Notes under the pieces: model-generated
What the model was told of the DNA's origin: nothing
Databases searched by the model: none
Seen by the model: the letters and a program-made list of their open reading frames with translations, nothing else
Part shown: positions 16,747 through 26,016 of the stretch, piece by piece
How positions within the stretch are numbered: the stretch's first letter is position 1
Layout of the letters: each line of letters starts with the position of its first letter
NCBI RefSeq assembly: GCF_048751585.1
Contig: NZ_JAZHOB010000002.1
Coordinates: 62,001 to 126,000, forward strand
Source of the DNA: G025836975 sp048751585
GTDB lineage: Bacteria; Pseudomonadota; Gammaproteobacteria; Burkholderiales; Burkholderiaceae_B
Length of the DNA stretch: 64,000 nucleotides
Direction: 5' to 3'
Program-made: the position numbers and the translations under genes

Positions 16747-18222
16747 ATGACGCAAGCCCCTCGCCCCGCCGGCACACCGAACGAAAATCCGCGCAGACTG
16801 GACCATTTCTATGGCGGGCAGTGGCGCAAGCCGAAGGCCGGGCAATACATCGATGTCATCGATCCATCGTCAGGCAGGGTATTCAGCTCATGCGCTCGCG
16901 GCGATGCCGCGGATATTGCGGCTGCCGTGCAATCGGGGCAAGAAGGCTTCCACGCCTGGCGCGCATTGCAACCCGTTGAACGGGCCCGCAAGATGGCCCG
17001 GCTCTCCGCGCTGATCGAAGCGCGCTCCGAAGAACTTGCAAGGATGGAAAGCCTCGATACCGGCAAACCGCTGAAAGTCGCGCTCGGCGACGTCCTTACC
17101 TGCGCGCGCTACTTCGAGTTTTTCAGCGGCGTGGCCGACAAATTGCACGGAGAGGTCATTCCCGCCACCAATGAACATTTCATGTACAGCGTACGCGAGC
17201 CTTACGGTGTCACCGGGCATATCATTCCCTGGAATGGCCCCATCACCCAGGCCGGCCGCGGCGCGGCTCCCGCGCTTTGCGCCGGCAATTCGGCCATTTT
17301 GAAACCCGCGGAACAAACTCCGGCCACGACGCTGGAACTGGCATTAATGGCAATGGAAGCCGGCTTTCCGGCAGGGGTGCTCAACGTCATCACCGGCTAT
17401 GGGCCGGAAGCCGGCAGAGCACTGGTCGATCATCCGGACGTCAGGCGGATCAGCTTCACCGGATCCGTCCAGACCGGCCGCGCAGTGCTGCACCAAGCGG
17501 CTGATCGCATCATTCCGGCCACGGTCGAGCTAGGAGGCAAATCGCCCTTCATTGTCTTCGAAGACGCGGACATTTCTCGCGCTGCCCAATTGGCCCGCAA
17601 GGCTTTCGTCTTCAATAGCGGGCAGATCTGCTCCGCCGGCACCCGTCTGCTCGTGCAGCGCAACGTCGTCGATAAATTTACGAAGCAATTGGTGGAAGAA
17701 CTGCGCAAGGTATCCATCGGGGCCGGCATCGAAGACAAGGATATCGGGCCGGTCATTTCCTGCGAACAGTTGAACCGGGTGCGGGAGTACGTGGACATCG
17801 GCAATCGCGAAGGCGCCATCCTGGCATTCGGAGGCGGCCGGCCGGATCTAGCCCCCCAAGGCGGCTACTTCATCCAGCCCACGCTGTTCACTCAGGTCAA
17901 CAATCAGATGCGCATTGCCCGTGAAGAAATCTTCGGGCCGGTCGGCGTGATCATTCCTTTCGATACTGAAGAAGAGGCCGTCGCCATCGCCAACGATAGC
18001 GAGTACGGACTTGCCTCTGCAATCTGGACATCCGATATCGCCCGCGCCCACCGCTGCGCGAACGGATTGCAGGCTGGCCAGGTCTACATCAACGACTATC
18101 AACCCATCGGCGTGGAAGCGCCCTTCGGCGGATACAAGAACAGCGGCTATGGACGCGAGAAAGGCCTGGCCGCATTGCATGACTACACCCAGCTGAAAAC
18201 CGTCATCACCTACCACGGCTAA
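16747..18222 (+). CDS. NAD(P)-dependent aldehyde dehydrogenase
   Basis: 491 residues with AGGAAGAG ahead of the ATG. It is a standard ALDH: the N-terminal cofactor domain includes IPWNGPITQA and KPAEQTPATTLELA; the general base is E261 in VELGGKSPFIVFEDAD; and the catalytic cysteine is C295 in NSGQICSAGTRLLV. The C-terminal oligomerisation part ends PFGGYKNSGYGREKGL. It oxidises an aldehyde to an acid with NAD or NADP. Divergent transcription from the ThDP lyase gene, from a shared 189-bp region, suggests that it handles the aldehyde product of that enzyme. Confidence 0.94.
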   Translation: MTQAPRPAGTPNENPRRLDHFYGGQWRKPKAGQYIDVIDPSSGRVFSSCARGDAADIAAAVQSGQEGFHAWRALQPVERARKMARLSALIEARSEELARMESLDTGKPLKVALGDVLTCARYFEFFSGVADKLHGEVIPATNEHFMYSVREPYGVTGHIIPWNGPITQAGRGAAPALCAGNSAILKPAEQTPATTLELALMAMEAGFPAGVLNVITGYGPEAGRALVDHPDVRRISFTGSVQTGRAVLHQAADRIIPATVELGGKSPFIVFEDADISRAAQLARKAFVFNSGQICSAGTRLLVQRNVVDKFTKQLVEELRKVSIGAGIEDKDIGPVISCEQLNRVREYVDIGNREGAILAFGGGRPDLAPQGGYFIQPTLFTQVNNQMRIAREEIFGPVGVIIPFDTEEEAVAIANDSEYGLASAIWTSDIARAHRCANGLQAGQVYINDYQPIGVEAPFGGYKNSGYGREKGLAALHDYTQLKTVITYHG

Positions 18223-18240
18223 GCTGGCCCGAGGCGTCCT

Positions 18241-18279
18241 GACCTGTGTCGATCAATGATTAAAGGACGTACTTCATGT
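18241..18279. repeat. 39-bp direct repeat, copy B (3' end of gntR)
   Basis: Partner of 13675-13713 (35 of 39 identical, same orientation). This copy includes the stop and last six codons of the GntR gene that ends at 18260 plus 19 bases beyond it. The pair brackets the Bug, ThDP and ALDH genes. Confidence 0.8.
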
Positions 18280-18979
18280 ACCGGGTCAGGAATGCCTTCG
18301 CGTTGCGAATGTTTTCCCTGCGTAAACGTTCGGCCGCGTCGGCATCGCCCCGCCGCATCGCTTCAAGCACTGCTCTATGCTCGCGCACGCCGATCTCCCC
18401 GCGGCCGGGAAGGATGATGATGCGACGAATCAATACCTGCGTTTTTTCATAAATATTGTCCAATGCCTGGGCAAGCACCGGATTGTCGGCCGCCTTGATG
18501 CAGCGGCGCCGGAATTGGTCGTAGATTTCTGTATAGACGTCGAAATCTCCGTTCTTCACCGCGGCCTCAACCGGCCCCGAGAACTGATCCAGCAGGTCTT
18601 GCCAGGACTCAGGCTGTGCGTTCTGGCACGCCAGGCGGGCGCAAAGACCCTCCAGGACCTCCCGCATGTCATAGATATGGAAAACCTGCTCGGGCTCCAG
18701 GCGGGCGACCATGGCGCCGCGATTGGGAATGCGCTCGATCAGTCCACGCTGCTCCAGCGCGGTAAAGACATCGCGAATCCGCGTGCGAGGCACATCAAAC
18801 TCTTTCGCCAGTTCGTATTCGTTCAGTTTGGTGCCGGGCGGCAGCTCATAGCGGGCGATACGCTCGCGCAGGATGCCCAGCACCTCCTCGCCGGCGGATA
18901 CCCGTTTTACGCCCTTCTTGCCCGGGTTCTGTTTTTTTGCAATGGCTGTCATATTGATGTTTATTCTGTCTCCATGCAC
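18260..18979 (-). CDS. GntR family regulator (FCD subfamily)
   Basis: 239 residues from 18979; a second ATG at 18952 (MTAIAKK) is equally plausible. The winged helix runs over about residues 30-95 (ILRERIARYELPPGTKL to GLIERIPNRGAMV), followed by an all-helical FCD ligand domain with metal-binding candidates in EIYDQFRR and REHRAVLEAM. It closely resembles the GntR protein at 25276-25962, sharing the GLIERIPNRGA block and similar C-termini (YMKYVL versus YSKYLL), so they are paralogues. It lies between the ALDH and biotin carboxylase genes and probably controls this island. Confidence 0.9.
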   Translation of the reverse strand: MHGDRININMTAIAKKQNPGKKGVKRVSAGEEVLGILRERIARYELPPGTKLNEYELAKEFDVPRTRIRDVFTALEQRGLIERIPNRGAMVARLEPEQVFHIYDMREVLEGLCARLACQNAQPESWQDLLDQFSGPVEAAVKNGDFDVYTEIYDQFRRRCIKAADNPVLAQALDNIYEKTQVLIRRIIILPGRGEIGVREHRAVLEAMRRGDADAAERLRRENIRNAKAFLTRYMKYVL

Positions 18980-19122
18980 TTGACCCGGTGATTAGGCTTC
19001 AATTTTATCAACTATTTTGCATGAGCAGTTGCATATGAATCCGCAGCCCAATTAGATGACTGATTTACGGTCAAATAAAAAACCCCGCATGTAAAAACAA
19101 ACGCCACAATGAGTACCGGGCG

Positions 19123-20502
19123 CTAGCCGGCCTTTTTTTCCAGTTCAACCGCTTTCGACATGAACTCCGAAACATAGGCCGTCGTCACCGCCCCTTCCTG
19201 GAAAGAGGAGTCGCCCAGGACGTCATCAAGGAAGCGCGCATTCGTGGACAGTCCATCAATTTCCAAGCCGCCCAATCCCGTCCGCAGACGATCAATGGCT
19301 TCCCGGCGATCGCTGCCCAGGCTGATCAGCTTGGCAACCATGGGGTCGTAATACGGCGTTACCTTGTCGCCGGCACGAACGCCGGTATCGATCCGCAAGT
19401 GGTCCGACCGGGCCGGCCACCGCAAATGCCCGATGGTTCCAGGGGAAGGCAGGAAATTTTTCTCGGGGCGCTCCGCATATAAACGGCATTCGATCGAGTG
19501 CCCGGCAAGCACGATGCCGTTTTGATCGACCGGCGGCAGTTGGCCCAGCGCCTGGCGAATCTGCCACGCGACAAGGTCGATGCCCGTCACCATTTCGGTG
19601 GTGGCATGCTCGACCTGTATCCGGGTATTCATTTCCAGGAAATAGGCACATTCGCGTTCGCTGTCATAAATGAACTCGACCGTTCCCGCTCCGCTGTATT
19701 TCTGATGTGCGACCAAGGCCAGGGCCGCCCGATAAAGCTCCCTGCGGACGGCTTCAGGGACATCGGGCGCAGGCGCCTCTTCGATGATTTTCTGGAACCG
19801 GCGCTGTACAGAGCAGTCCCGATCGTACAAATGCACGCCGCCCCCGTCGCCGAAGCCAAAAACCTGAACTTCGATATGCCGCGCCGAACCCACATAGCGT
19901 TCCAGATAAACACTGGAGTCGCCAAAGGCCTTGCCCGCCATGGATTGGGTCGCCTGCACTACGGACTCGAGCTGATCGAGCGCATCTACCCGCCGCATGC
20001 CTATGCCTCCGCCGCCCGCCGCCGCCTTGACCAGCAGGGGAAATCCGACCGCGCGCGCGGCATTCGCCAACCCTTGAATCTGGCCTTCGCTGAATCGCAT
20101 GCTGCCCGGAAGAATGGGCACACCGGCCTGCCTTGCAATTTCCCGGGCGCGCTCCTTGTCGCCCATATCCACGATGGAGGCCGGCGAGGGTCCTACCCAA
20201 ATCATGCCCGCATCCATGACGGCTTGGGCGAATCGGGCATTCTCCGACAAGAAGCCGTATCCGGGGTGAATGGCGCTAACGCCCGCCCGAACCGCCACAT
20301 CCAGGATCACTTCGGATTTGAGGTAGCTCTCGCGCGCCGGCGCGGGTCCCACCTCGAACGCCTCATCCGCCAATTGCGCATGCAGGGCATCGCGGTCGGC
20401 TTCGGAATAAACCGCAACGGTTTTCAGGCCCAGCGCTTTACAGCTGCGGATAATACGGCAAGCGATCTCGCCGCGATTGGCAATCAATAATTTCTGTGTC
20501 AT
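19123..20502 (-). CDS. biotin carboxylase subunit of an acyl-CoA carboxylase
   Basis: 459 residues, the length of a free-standing AccC-type subunit without a biotin domain. The start MTQKLLIANRGEIACRII is canonical. The ATP-grasp glycine loop is KAAAGGGGIGMRRV, and further on come EVQVFGFGDGGG, RDCSVQRRFQKIIEEAPAP and EMNTRIQVEH, with the catalytic Arg in the last motif. It carboxylates the biotin on the separate carrier encoded at 22152 using bicarbonate and ATP. It is the last gene of a five-gene enzyme run and lies 48 bp after the first carboxyltransferase. Confidence 0.93.
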   Translation of the reverse strand: MTQKLLIANRGEIACRIIRSCKALGLKTVAVYSEADRDALHAQLADEAFEVGPAPARESYLKSEVILDVAVRAGVSAIHPGYGFLSENARFAQAVMDAGMIWVGPSPASIVDMGDKERAREIARQAGVPILPGSMRFSEGQIQGLANAARAVGFPLLVKAAAGGGGIGMRRVDALDQLESVVQATQSMAGKAFGDSSVYLERYVGSARHIEVQVFGFGDGGGVHLYDRDCSVQRRFQKIIEEAPAPDVPEAVRRELYRAALALVAHQKYSGAGTVEFIYDSERECAYFLEMNTRIQVEHATTEMVTGIDLVAWQIRQALGQLPPVDQNGIVLAGHSIECRLYAERPEKNFLPSPGTIGHLRWPARSDHLRIDTGVRAGDKVTPYYDPMVAKLISLGSDRREAIDRLRTGLGGLEIDGLSTNARFLDDVLGDSSFQEGAVTTAYVSEFMSKAVELEKKAG

Positions 20503-20550
20503 ACCAGCATCCCATCCGTATCAGAACAAGAGAGCGCGTTAGCGCCGGCG

Positions 20551-22155
20551 TTATGGTTGAACGCCGCTACGCGCCTTGGGGCCAAGTTCGGCGCGCAGGC
20601 GCTGCTCCGCCAAGGCGATGAATTCACATAGGACGGGACGCGTCTCACGCGGATCGATGATTTCCTCGACCGCGAACGCCTCGGCCGTCCGGAATGGCGA
20701 CGCATACGGCTTGAGCTCGGCTTCGATTTCCTTTTCCTTGGCCGCCGGATCTGGGGCGGACATGATCTCGCGGCGGAATGCGGCCGCGACGCCGCCTTCG
20801 ACAGGCAAGGAGCCCCATTCGGCGGAAGGCCACGCCAGCTTCAGGTCCGCGCCATTCTTGTTGCAAGTGGCCATGCCCGCCATTCCGTAGCACTTGCGGA
20901 TGACCAGCGTGATGGTGGGCACTTTCAAATTGCCTGCGATATAGACTGCTCGCATCCCTTCCCGCAACGTTCCTTCTTCTTCCGCCTTCAAGCCGACCAT
21001 GAATCCGGGAACGTCAACGAAAAATACCAACGGTATGTGGAATGTGTCACACAGCTCCATGAAATGAATCTGCTTGCGGGCGGAATGTACGTCCATCGCG
21101 CCCCCATAGACCATGGGGTTGTTGGCGACGATGCCCACCGGACGGCCGTCCAGGCGGGCCAGCATGGTAATCACCGACTTGCCGTAGGTAGGCTGGATCT
21201 CGAATTCCGAACCACTGTCGACCACCATGCGCACCAGCCTGTGCATGTTGTAGGCCTGCGTCCGTTTTTGAGGAACGATGCTGGCCAGCCGCTCGTCGCA
21301 GCGGTCCACCGGGTCAAGCGAAGCGGGCGCGGGCGGCATCTCCCAGACATTGGCCGGCATGAAGCTAAGGAAGCGCCGGATCTGCTGCAGGGCATCTTCT
21401 TCATTGAGCGCCGCATTGTGGACCGTGCCCGCCTTATCGACGGCGATCTTGGCGCCGCCCAGCGCATCCTTATCGATGACCTGACCGAGCGAACGCTTAA
21501 CGACGGGAGGGCCCGCCGCAAAGATCTGGCTGGTTTCCCTGACCATGACCGAGAAATGAGAAAGTATCGCCCTGCCCGCGGGGCCGCCGGCCGCCGTGCC
21601 CAGCACCGCGGATACCACCGGCACCATTCCCAACAGTCCCACCGACCGCTCGAAGCCATGAACGCCGGGGAATACGCTATGCCCCCGCCGCTTGATGGAT
21701 GTCACGCTGCCACCGGCGCCGTCGATCAAGTTGACCAGGGGGATGCGGTAATGATGGGCCAGATCTTCGATGAGCCCGCCCTGGCCGCCTTTACGCCGCG
21801 AGCTGCCGAATGTGGTGCCGCCGCGCACCGTAAAGTCTTCTCCGCCCAGTGCAACCGGACGTCCGTCTATCCGGGCCAGGCCGGCCACATAAGGCGCCGG
21901 AGTAACGCCGGTAAGCCGATTGTTATCGTCGTACCTGCCCGTGCCCGCCAGTGTCCCGATCTCGCGGAAGCTGTTTTCGTCGGCCAACAGAGCGATACGC
22001 TCGCGCACGGTAAGCCGGCCCGCCTTGTGCTGACGCTCTATGGCTTCGGGTCCGCCCATTTCCACCGCCTGGCCGCGGCGGAATGCCAACTCTTCAAGCT
22101 CAAGATCTTTTTGCGCCACCTCGGCGGCTACTCCGGTGTCGGCTGGCATATTCAT
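20551..22155 (-). CDS. acyl-CoA carboxylase carboxyltransferase (beta-type) subunit 1
   Basis: 534 residues from ATG 22155, whose A and TG overlap the TGA of the biotin-carrier gene (ATGA), indicating coupled translation. An upstream ATG at 22170 gives five extra residues. It has both crotonase-fold halves of PCC-beta type proteins: the N half with RGGTTFGSSRRKGGQ and DGAGGS, and the C half with GIVANNPMVYGGAMDV and FFVDVPGFMVGLKAE. No truncation or lost core motif is apparent. It would transfer CO2 from carboxybiotin to an acyl-CoA, alone or together with the second CT encoded at 22405. Confidence 0.92.
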   Translation of the reverse strand: MNMPADTGVAAEVAQKDLELEELAFRRGQAVEMGGPEAIERQHKAGRLTVRERIALLADENSFREIGTLAGTGRYDDNNRLTGVTPAPYVAGLARIDGRPVALGGEDFTVRGGTTFGSSRRKGGQGGLIEDLAHHYRIPLVNLIDGAGGSVTSIKRRGHSVFPGVHGFERSVGLLGMVPVVSAVLGTAAGGPAGRAILSHFSVMVRETSQIFAAGPPVVKRSLGQVIDKDALGGAKIAVDKAGTVHNAALNEEDALQQIRRFLSFMPANVWEMPPAPASLDPVDRCDERLASIVPQKRTQAYNMHRLVRMVVDSGSEFEIQPTYGKSVITMLARLDGRPVGIVANNPMVYGGAMDVHSARKQIHFMELCDTFHIPLVFFVDVPGFMVGLKAEEEGTLREGMRAVYIAGNLKVPTITLVIRKCYGMAGMATCNKNGADLKLAWPSAEWGSLPVEGGVAAAFRREIMSAPDPAAKEKEIEAELKPYASPFRTAEAFAVEEIIDPRETRPVLCEFIALAEQRLRAELGPKARSGVQP

Positions 22156-22373
22156 GACTCGATCACGCATAGGACCTGATCCTCCTCGACCGGGACACCG
22201 GGCTCGACAGTCAATTCAGCGACTACACCGCCAGTGGTGGCCTCAAGGGGGATTTCCATCTTCATGGATTCGAGAATCATGATCACATCCCCCTCTTGCA
22301 CCGTATCGCCGACGCTGTATTCGACTTTCCATACGGTGCCGGTAACGGGTGAGTTCAATTCGGTTCTGGACAT
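22152..22373 (-). CDS. biotin carboxyl carrier protein, 73 aa
   Basis: A minimal biotinyl domain of 73 residues from ATG 22373, with GAGGAG upstream; the long open frame upstream of this ATG is non-coding. The biotinylated lysine is K38 in ILESMKMEIPL, and the domain ends EEDQVLCVIES. It carries carboxybiotin between the biotin carboxylase and carboxyltransferase subunits. Free biotinyl domains this short, lacking the long N-terminal part of AccB, occur with heteromeric catabolic acyl-CoA carboxylases. It lies between the two CT genes. Confidence 0.93.
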   Translation of the reverse strand: MSRTELNSPVTGTVWKVEYSVGDTVQEGDVIMILESMKMEIPLEATTGGVVAELTVEPGVPVEEDQVLCVIES

Positions 22374-22404
22374 TGCGGGTCTCCTCTGATTGTTCTGTTT
22401 GCTG

Positions 22405-23976
22405 TTAATAGGTGGTGGGCCAGGCGGCCAACTGATGCTTGCCGATACCTCCGCTGCGCCGCAAGGTATGCACCTCGAGCATCCGCAGCAGGTAGTCCCG
22501 GGTTTGTTCCGGAGGTATGACAGCCTGTACGCCATACATCTCGGCTATGCCCCATACGTCGCTGTCGCGCTCCATTTGCGCACGCAGCGCGTCCTGGGTT
22601 TCCTCATCGACCTCGCGGCCCCATGTGACCACCTGGACGGAGTAGGCGGGATCCATGAAGCTGACTTCCGCGGAAGGCCAGGCGGCGACGTCGTCCGAAT
22701 TGCGGCCTCCGCCCATATTCAGGTAGGCCTGGCCATAGCTCTTGCGCATGATCACCGACAGTTTGGGTACGCTGCACATTTGCAGCGCGGTCATGAAATT
22801 CATGATCTTGCCCGGTGCCTTCATGCGCTCGCCTTCGATCCCGATGACGAATCCCGGCGTGTCGACCAGCATGATGATCGGAATATTGAAGGAATCGCAC
22901 ATGACCAGGAAGCGGGTGATTTTTTCGCAGGCGGGTACGTCCATGGCCCCCGCCTTGCCCATCGGGTTGTTGGCGACGATGCCCACCGTATTGCCGTCCA
23001 TGCGCGCCAGGCCTGTGACCGCCGTGCGTCCGAAGCGCGGCTTCAGCTCGAAAAAGCTGTCTTTGTCGACAATGGCATTGATCACCTTGCGTACTTCGTA
23101 GACGCGCCTGCGATTGTCCGGCACGATATCGGGCAATTTGGCAGCGGCGCTATCCGACCCGTCGGGAACCGGGACGCGAGGCGGCACCTCGCGGTTGTGG
23201 GATGGCAGATAAGACAGGAAGCGGCGCACCAGATCGATGGCTTCCTCGTCGGTTTCCGCCACGCAGTCCACCAGGCCTGTGACCTCGCTGTGAAGCTTCC
23301 AGCCCCCCAGTTCCTCGGCATCCACTTTCTGGCCGATGGCCAACGAAGCCAGGACGGGGCTGGCCACCGCCAATGTGGACCCCTTGCGCATGACCGTGAA
23401 GTCCGACAGGCAGGCATACCAGGCCGACGATCCATAGCATTGGCCGAGTATGGCGGAAGCCCAGGGGCTTTCGCGATGCCGTACATACTGATGGGGATCG
23501 TTGCCAAGCAGGGTGCCCATCCCGCGCGAACCCATATTGTCGGGCATCCGCGCACCCGACGACTCGCCAAAGAAGACAAGGGGAAAGCCGCGTTCAGTCG
23601 CCACACGCTTGACGTGGCCGATTTTCTTCATGTTGGTCAGGCTGCTTGATGCGCCCTTGACCGTAAAGTCGTTGGACACGACGCCTACGGGGCGTTGGTC
23701 CACTTTCGCGAACCCCGCCACCTTGCCATCGGCGGGCGTGCTTTCCCTATCTTCGGGCACCACCGACGACACCCCGAACATGCCTGTCTCGATATAGCTG
23801 CCCTTGTCCACGAAATAGTCGATGCGCTCCCGGGCATTCAGCAAACCCGAGGCGCGGCGCCGGCCAAGCTTTTCCGGCCCGCCCATGGCCAGGGCCTTTT
23901 CGACGCGTCGATCAAGCTCCGAAGGGCCTGCGTCGTTCAGCACGGAGTCTTCTTTAAATTCGTTGGCACCCATCAT
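22405..23976 (-). CDS. acyl-CoA carboxylase carboxyltransferase (beta-type) subunit 2
   Basis: 523 residues beginning MMGANEFKEDSVL, with the ATG directly abutting the stop of the CoA-transferase gene. It is a second full-length carboxyltransferase: N half with NDFTVKGASSSLTNMKK and FFGESSGARMPD, C half with GIVANNPMGKAGAMDV and MLVDTPGFVIGIEGE. It differs clearly from subunit 1 and is not a recent duplicate. Two distinct beta subunits with one carrier recall the mycobacterial AccD4/AccD5 pairing, which carboxylates unusual acyl-CoAs. Whether both subunits join one complex here is not shown. Confidence 0.9.
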   Translation of the reverse strand: MMGANEFKEDSVLNDAGPSELDRRVEKALAMGGPEKLGRRRASGLLNARERIDYFVDKGSYIETGMFGVSSVVPEDRESTPADGKVAGFAKVDQRPVGVVSNDFTVKGASSSLTNMKKIGHVKRVATERGFPLVFFGESSGARMPDNMGSRGMGTLLGNDPHQYVRHRESPWASAILGQCYGSSAWYACLSDFTVMRKGSTLAVASPVLASLAIGQKVDAEELGGWKLHSEVTGLVDCVAETDEEAIDLVRRFLSYLPSHNREVPPRVPVPDGSDSAAAKLPDIVPDNRRRVYEVRKVINAIVDKDSFFELKPRFGRTAVTGLARMDGNTVGIVANNPMGKAGAMDVPACEKITRFLVMCDSFNIPIIMLVDTPGFVIGIEGERMKAPGKIMNFMTALQMCSVPKLSVIMRKSYGQAYLNMGGGRNSDDVAAWPSAEVSFMDPAYSVQVVTWGREVDEETQDALRAQMERDSDVWGIAEMYGVQAVIPPEQTRDYLLRMLEVHTLRRSGGIGKHQLAAWPTTY

Positions 23977-25239
23977 TCAGGCCTCGAGAGTATTGGTTTC
24001 GGAAGGCACCGCGGCGCCATGGATGATTTCCGCCCTGGACAACGCTTCGATCTCCGCGCCGGTCAAGCCCAGCTCCTGGGCAAGTATCGCGGTGGTGTCC
24101 TGGCCGATGTCGTGGCCGGCCCACCGCACAGCCCCCGGCGTCCGTGACAGGCGCGGCACCACATTGGCCATCGCCACCGGACCCAGGACTGGGTCTTCCG
24201 GTTCGACAAGCATGCTGCGGGCGCGGTAATGGGGATCGGCGAAGATGTCTTCCAGATTGAAAATTCGGGATGCCGGCACGCCGGCTTCATCCAGCAGCCG
24301 CTCCAGTGTTTCCAGAGGCAAGGTCCTGGTCCAGGCATCCACCATGGCGTCCATGTCATCTTCATTCTGGGAGCGCGCGACGGGCGTGGAGAATCGCGGA
24401 TCGGCGAGCAGGTCGGGGCGATTCATCACCTGCGCAAGACGCTTGAACACCGGCTGGGAACCCGCCGTGATATGAATATAGCGGCCCTCTTCGCTGGTAT
24501 ACAGGGAATTGGGTGTATGGTTGGGCAGCCTCGGTCCCGAACGCCGGGCGATGACGCCCAATTGCTGGAAGGCGGGGATATGCGGCTCCATGAAACTGAA
24601 AGCCGCTTCATATAGCGCGGAGTCGATCACTTGTCCCTGCCCCGTCCGATTGCGGTCGATCATGGCCATCGCGGCCCCGAAAGCCCCGTATAAGCCGGTG
24701 ATATAGTCCGTCATCGATACCGCGACTCGGGCGGGAGGCCGGTCGGGGTCCCCTGTCACTTCGCGTATTCCGCTGAACGCTTCGCAGACCACTCCGTAGC
24801 CCGGACGCTGACTGTAGGGGCCATCCTGTCCATAGCCGCTGATCCGCACAAGAATCAAACCCGGATTGACCTTGGCCAGCTCGTCGTAGCCCAGGCCCCA
24901 TCGCTCCAGCGTTCCGGGGCGGAAGTTCTCGATGACGATATCCGCCTTCTCGCATAAGCGCCGGACCAGGGATCGGCCCTCGGGAGTACGCAGATCGATC
25001 GATGCAATGCGCTTGTTCCGCAGGATAGATGCGCCGTACAGGGACCGGCCGCTTTTTATCTTGCCCATGGAGCGGACGGCATCGCCTTCTTTTTGCTCGA
25101 TCTTGATTACGTCCGCGCCGAAATCCGCAAGCAGCCTCGCGCAGAATGGGCCCGCCACGGTCGACCCCAGTTCAATAACACGGCAGCCTGCCAACGGCCC
25201 GACGGCAGCCTGACCCTCACCCTTCTTGTCGCCTATCAC
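23977..25239 (-). CDS. CaiB/BaiF family class III CoA-transferase
   Basis: 420 residues. The N-terminal Rossmann part begins PLAGCRVIELGSTVAGPFCARLLADFGADVIKIE, the standard family opening (residues 15-48). The catalytic aspartate, which forms the acyl-enzyme anhydride, is D178 in SMTDYITGLYGAFGA. Such enzymes move CoA from one acid to another (formyl-CoA:oxalate, succinyl-CoA:mesaconate and so on). It is the first enzyme gene of the operon, directly upstream of the carboxyltransferases. It is therefore placed to activate the acid that the carboxylase or the ThDP enzyme later uses. Confidence 0.93.
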   Translation of the reverse strand: MIGDKKGEGQAAVGPLAGCRVIELGSTVAGPFCARLLADFGADVIKIEQKEGDAVRSMGKIKSGRSLYGASILRNKRIASIDLRTPEGRSLVRRLCEKADIVIENFRPGTLERWGLGYDELAKVNPGLILVRISGYGQDGPYSQRPGYGVVCEAFSGIREVTGDPDRPPARVAVSMTDYITGLYGAFGAAMAMIDRNRTGQGQVIDSALYEAAFSFMEPHIPAFQQLGVIARRSGPRLPNHTPNSLYTSEEGRYIHITAGSQPVFKRLAQVMNRPDLLADPRFSTPVARSQNEDDMDAMVDAWTRTLPLETLERLLDEAGVPASRIFNLEDIFADPHYRARSMLVEPEDPVLGPVAMANVVPRLSRTPGAVRWAGHDIGQDTTAILAQELGLTGAEIEALSRAEIIHGAAVPSETNTLEA

Positions 25240-25275
25240 CTGTCTACCTCCATAGGCCTGCCGCCGACCTCTCGG

Positions 25276-25962
25276 TTACAGCAGGTATTTGCTATAGCTG
25301 GAGAAGCTGTCGCGCGCACTGCGGATATTCTTCCGCTTCAGTTGCTCCGCCAGTTCGGCATCTCCGGCCAACATCGCTTTTAAAACTTCCTGATGCTGCT
25401 TCAGCCCTTCCGCCGCACGCCCCGGAACCAGGACCAGCCGCCTGATCAATACCTTGGTACGGTCATAGAGGCTTTCCAGCTGCGCCGCAAGAATCCGGTT
25501 GCCGGCCGCTTCTATCGCCCTGTCCCGGAATGTCGTCACACAATCAACGTAAAAATCCAGATCGCCTTTTTCCAGCGCAGCTTCAGCCGGCTTTCCGAAA
25601 CGCTTGGCCAGATCCTTCCATGAGTCGGGGTCCGCCTTCTCCGTAGCCAGCCGCACCGCCAACGCTTCCAATACCTCCCGCACCTCGAACAGGGCAAATA
25701 CCTCGTCCGCTTCCAACCGCGTCACCACGGCGCCCCGGTTGGGTATCCGCTCGATCAGCCCGCGGTCCTCAAGCACGCCGAACGCTTCTCTAAGCCTTGG
25801 CCTTGAAACCTTGAACTCTTCCGTCAGTACCGTTTCCCGCAATTTGGATCCCGGCGGCAAGTCGTGATCCACAATCCGCTTACGCAGAATCTCCACGATT
25901 TCTTCCATGCTCGGACCGGAACCGCCCGCATCGTCCGATGCCTTGTTCGTTCTAGAGTTCAT
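25276..25962 (-). CDS. GntR family regulator (FCD subfamily), operon leader
   Basis: 228 residues, with AAGGAG ahead of the ATG. The winged helix (about 20-85) reads ILRKRIVDHDLPPGSKLRE to GLIERIPNRGAVV, followed by an FCD domain. It is a paralogue of the GntR at 18260 and similar to it along the entire length. It stands first in the run GntR, CoA-transferase, CT2, carrier, CT1, biotin carboxylase (36 bp to the next gene), with a recognisable promoter upstream. It probably represses the operon in response to a pathway acid or CoA ester. Confidence 0.92.
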   Translation of the reverse strand: MNSRTNKASDDAGGSGPSMEEIVEILRKRIVDHDLPPGSKLRETVLTEEFKVSRPRLREAFGVLEDRGLIERIPNRGAVVTRLEADEVFALFEVREVLEALAVRLATEKADPDSWKDLAKRFGKPAEAALEKGDLDFYVDCVTTFRDRAIEAAGNRILAAQLESLYDRTKVLIRRLVLVPGRAAEGLKQHQEVLKAMLAGDAELAEQLKRKNIRSARDSFSSYSKYLL

Positions 25963-25986
25963 GCTGCTCTCCTTGAGAGTACGTTA

Positions 25987-26016
25987 AATATACAATTCAA
26001 ATTACAAAATTGTCAA
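25987..26016 (-). promoter_or_regulatory. predicted sigma-70 promoter and operator of the GntR-carboxylase operon
   Basis: On the minus strand a perfect TTGACA (26011-26016) and TATATT (25987-25992) are 18 bases apart, reading toward the GntR start at 25962. The -35 is embedded in TTGTCAACAA (26010-26019), a GT-N2-AC dyad matching the candidate operator ahead of the ThDP gene. Confidence 0.6.

Noticed and set aside
22405..22535. Longer N-terminus for the biotin carrier, open to 22535
   Set aside because: The extension overlaps the end of the CT2 gene and is Cys/Pro-rich, while a GAGGAG site precedes the ATG at 22373.
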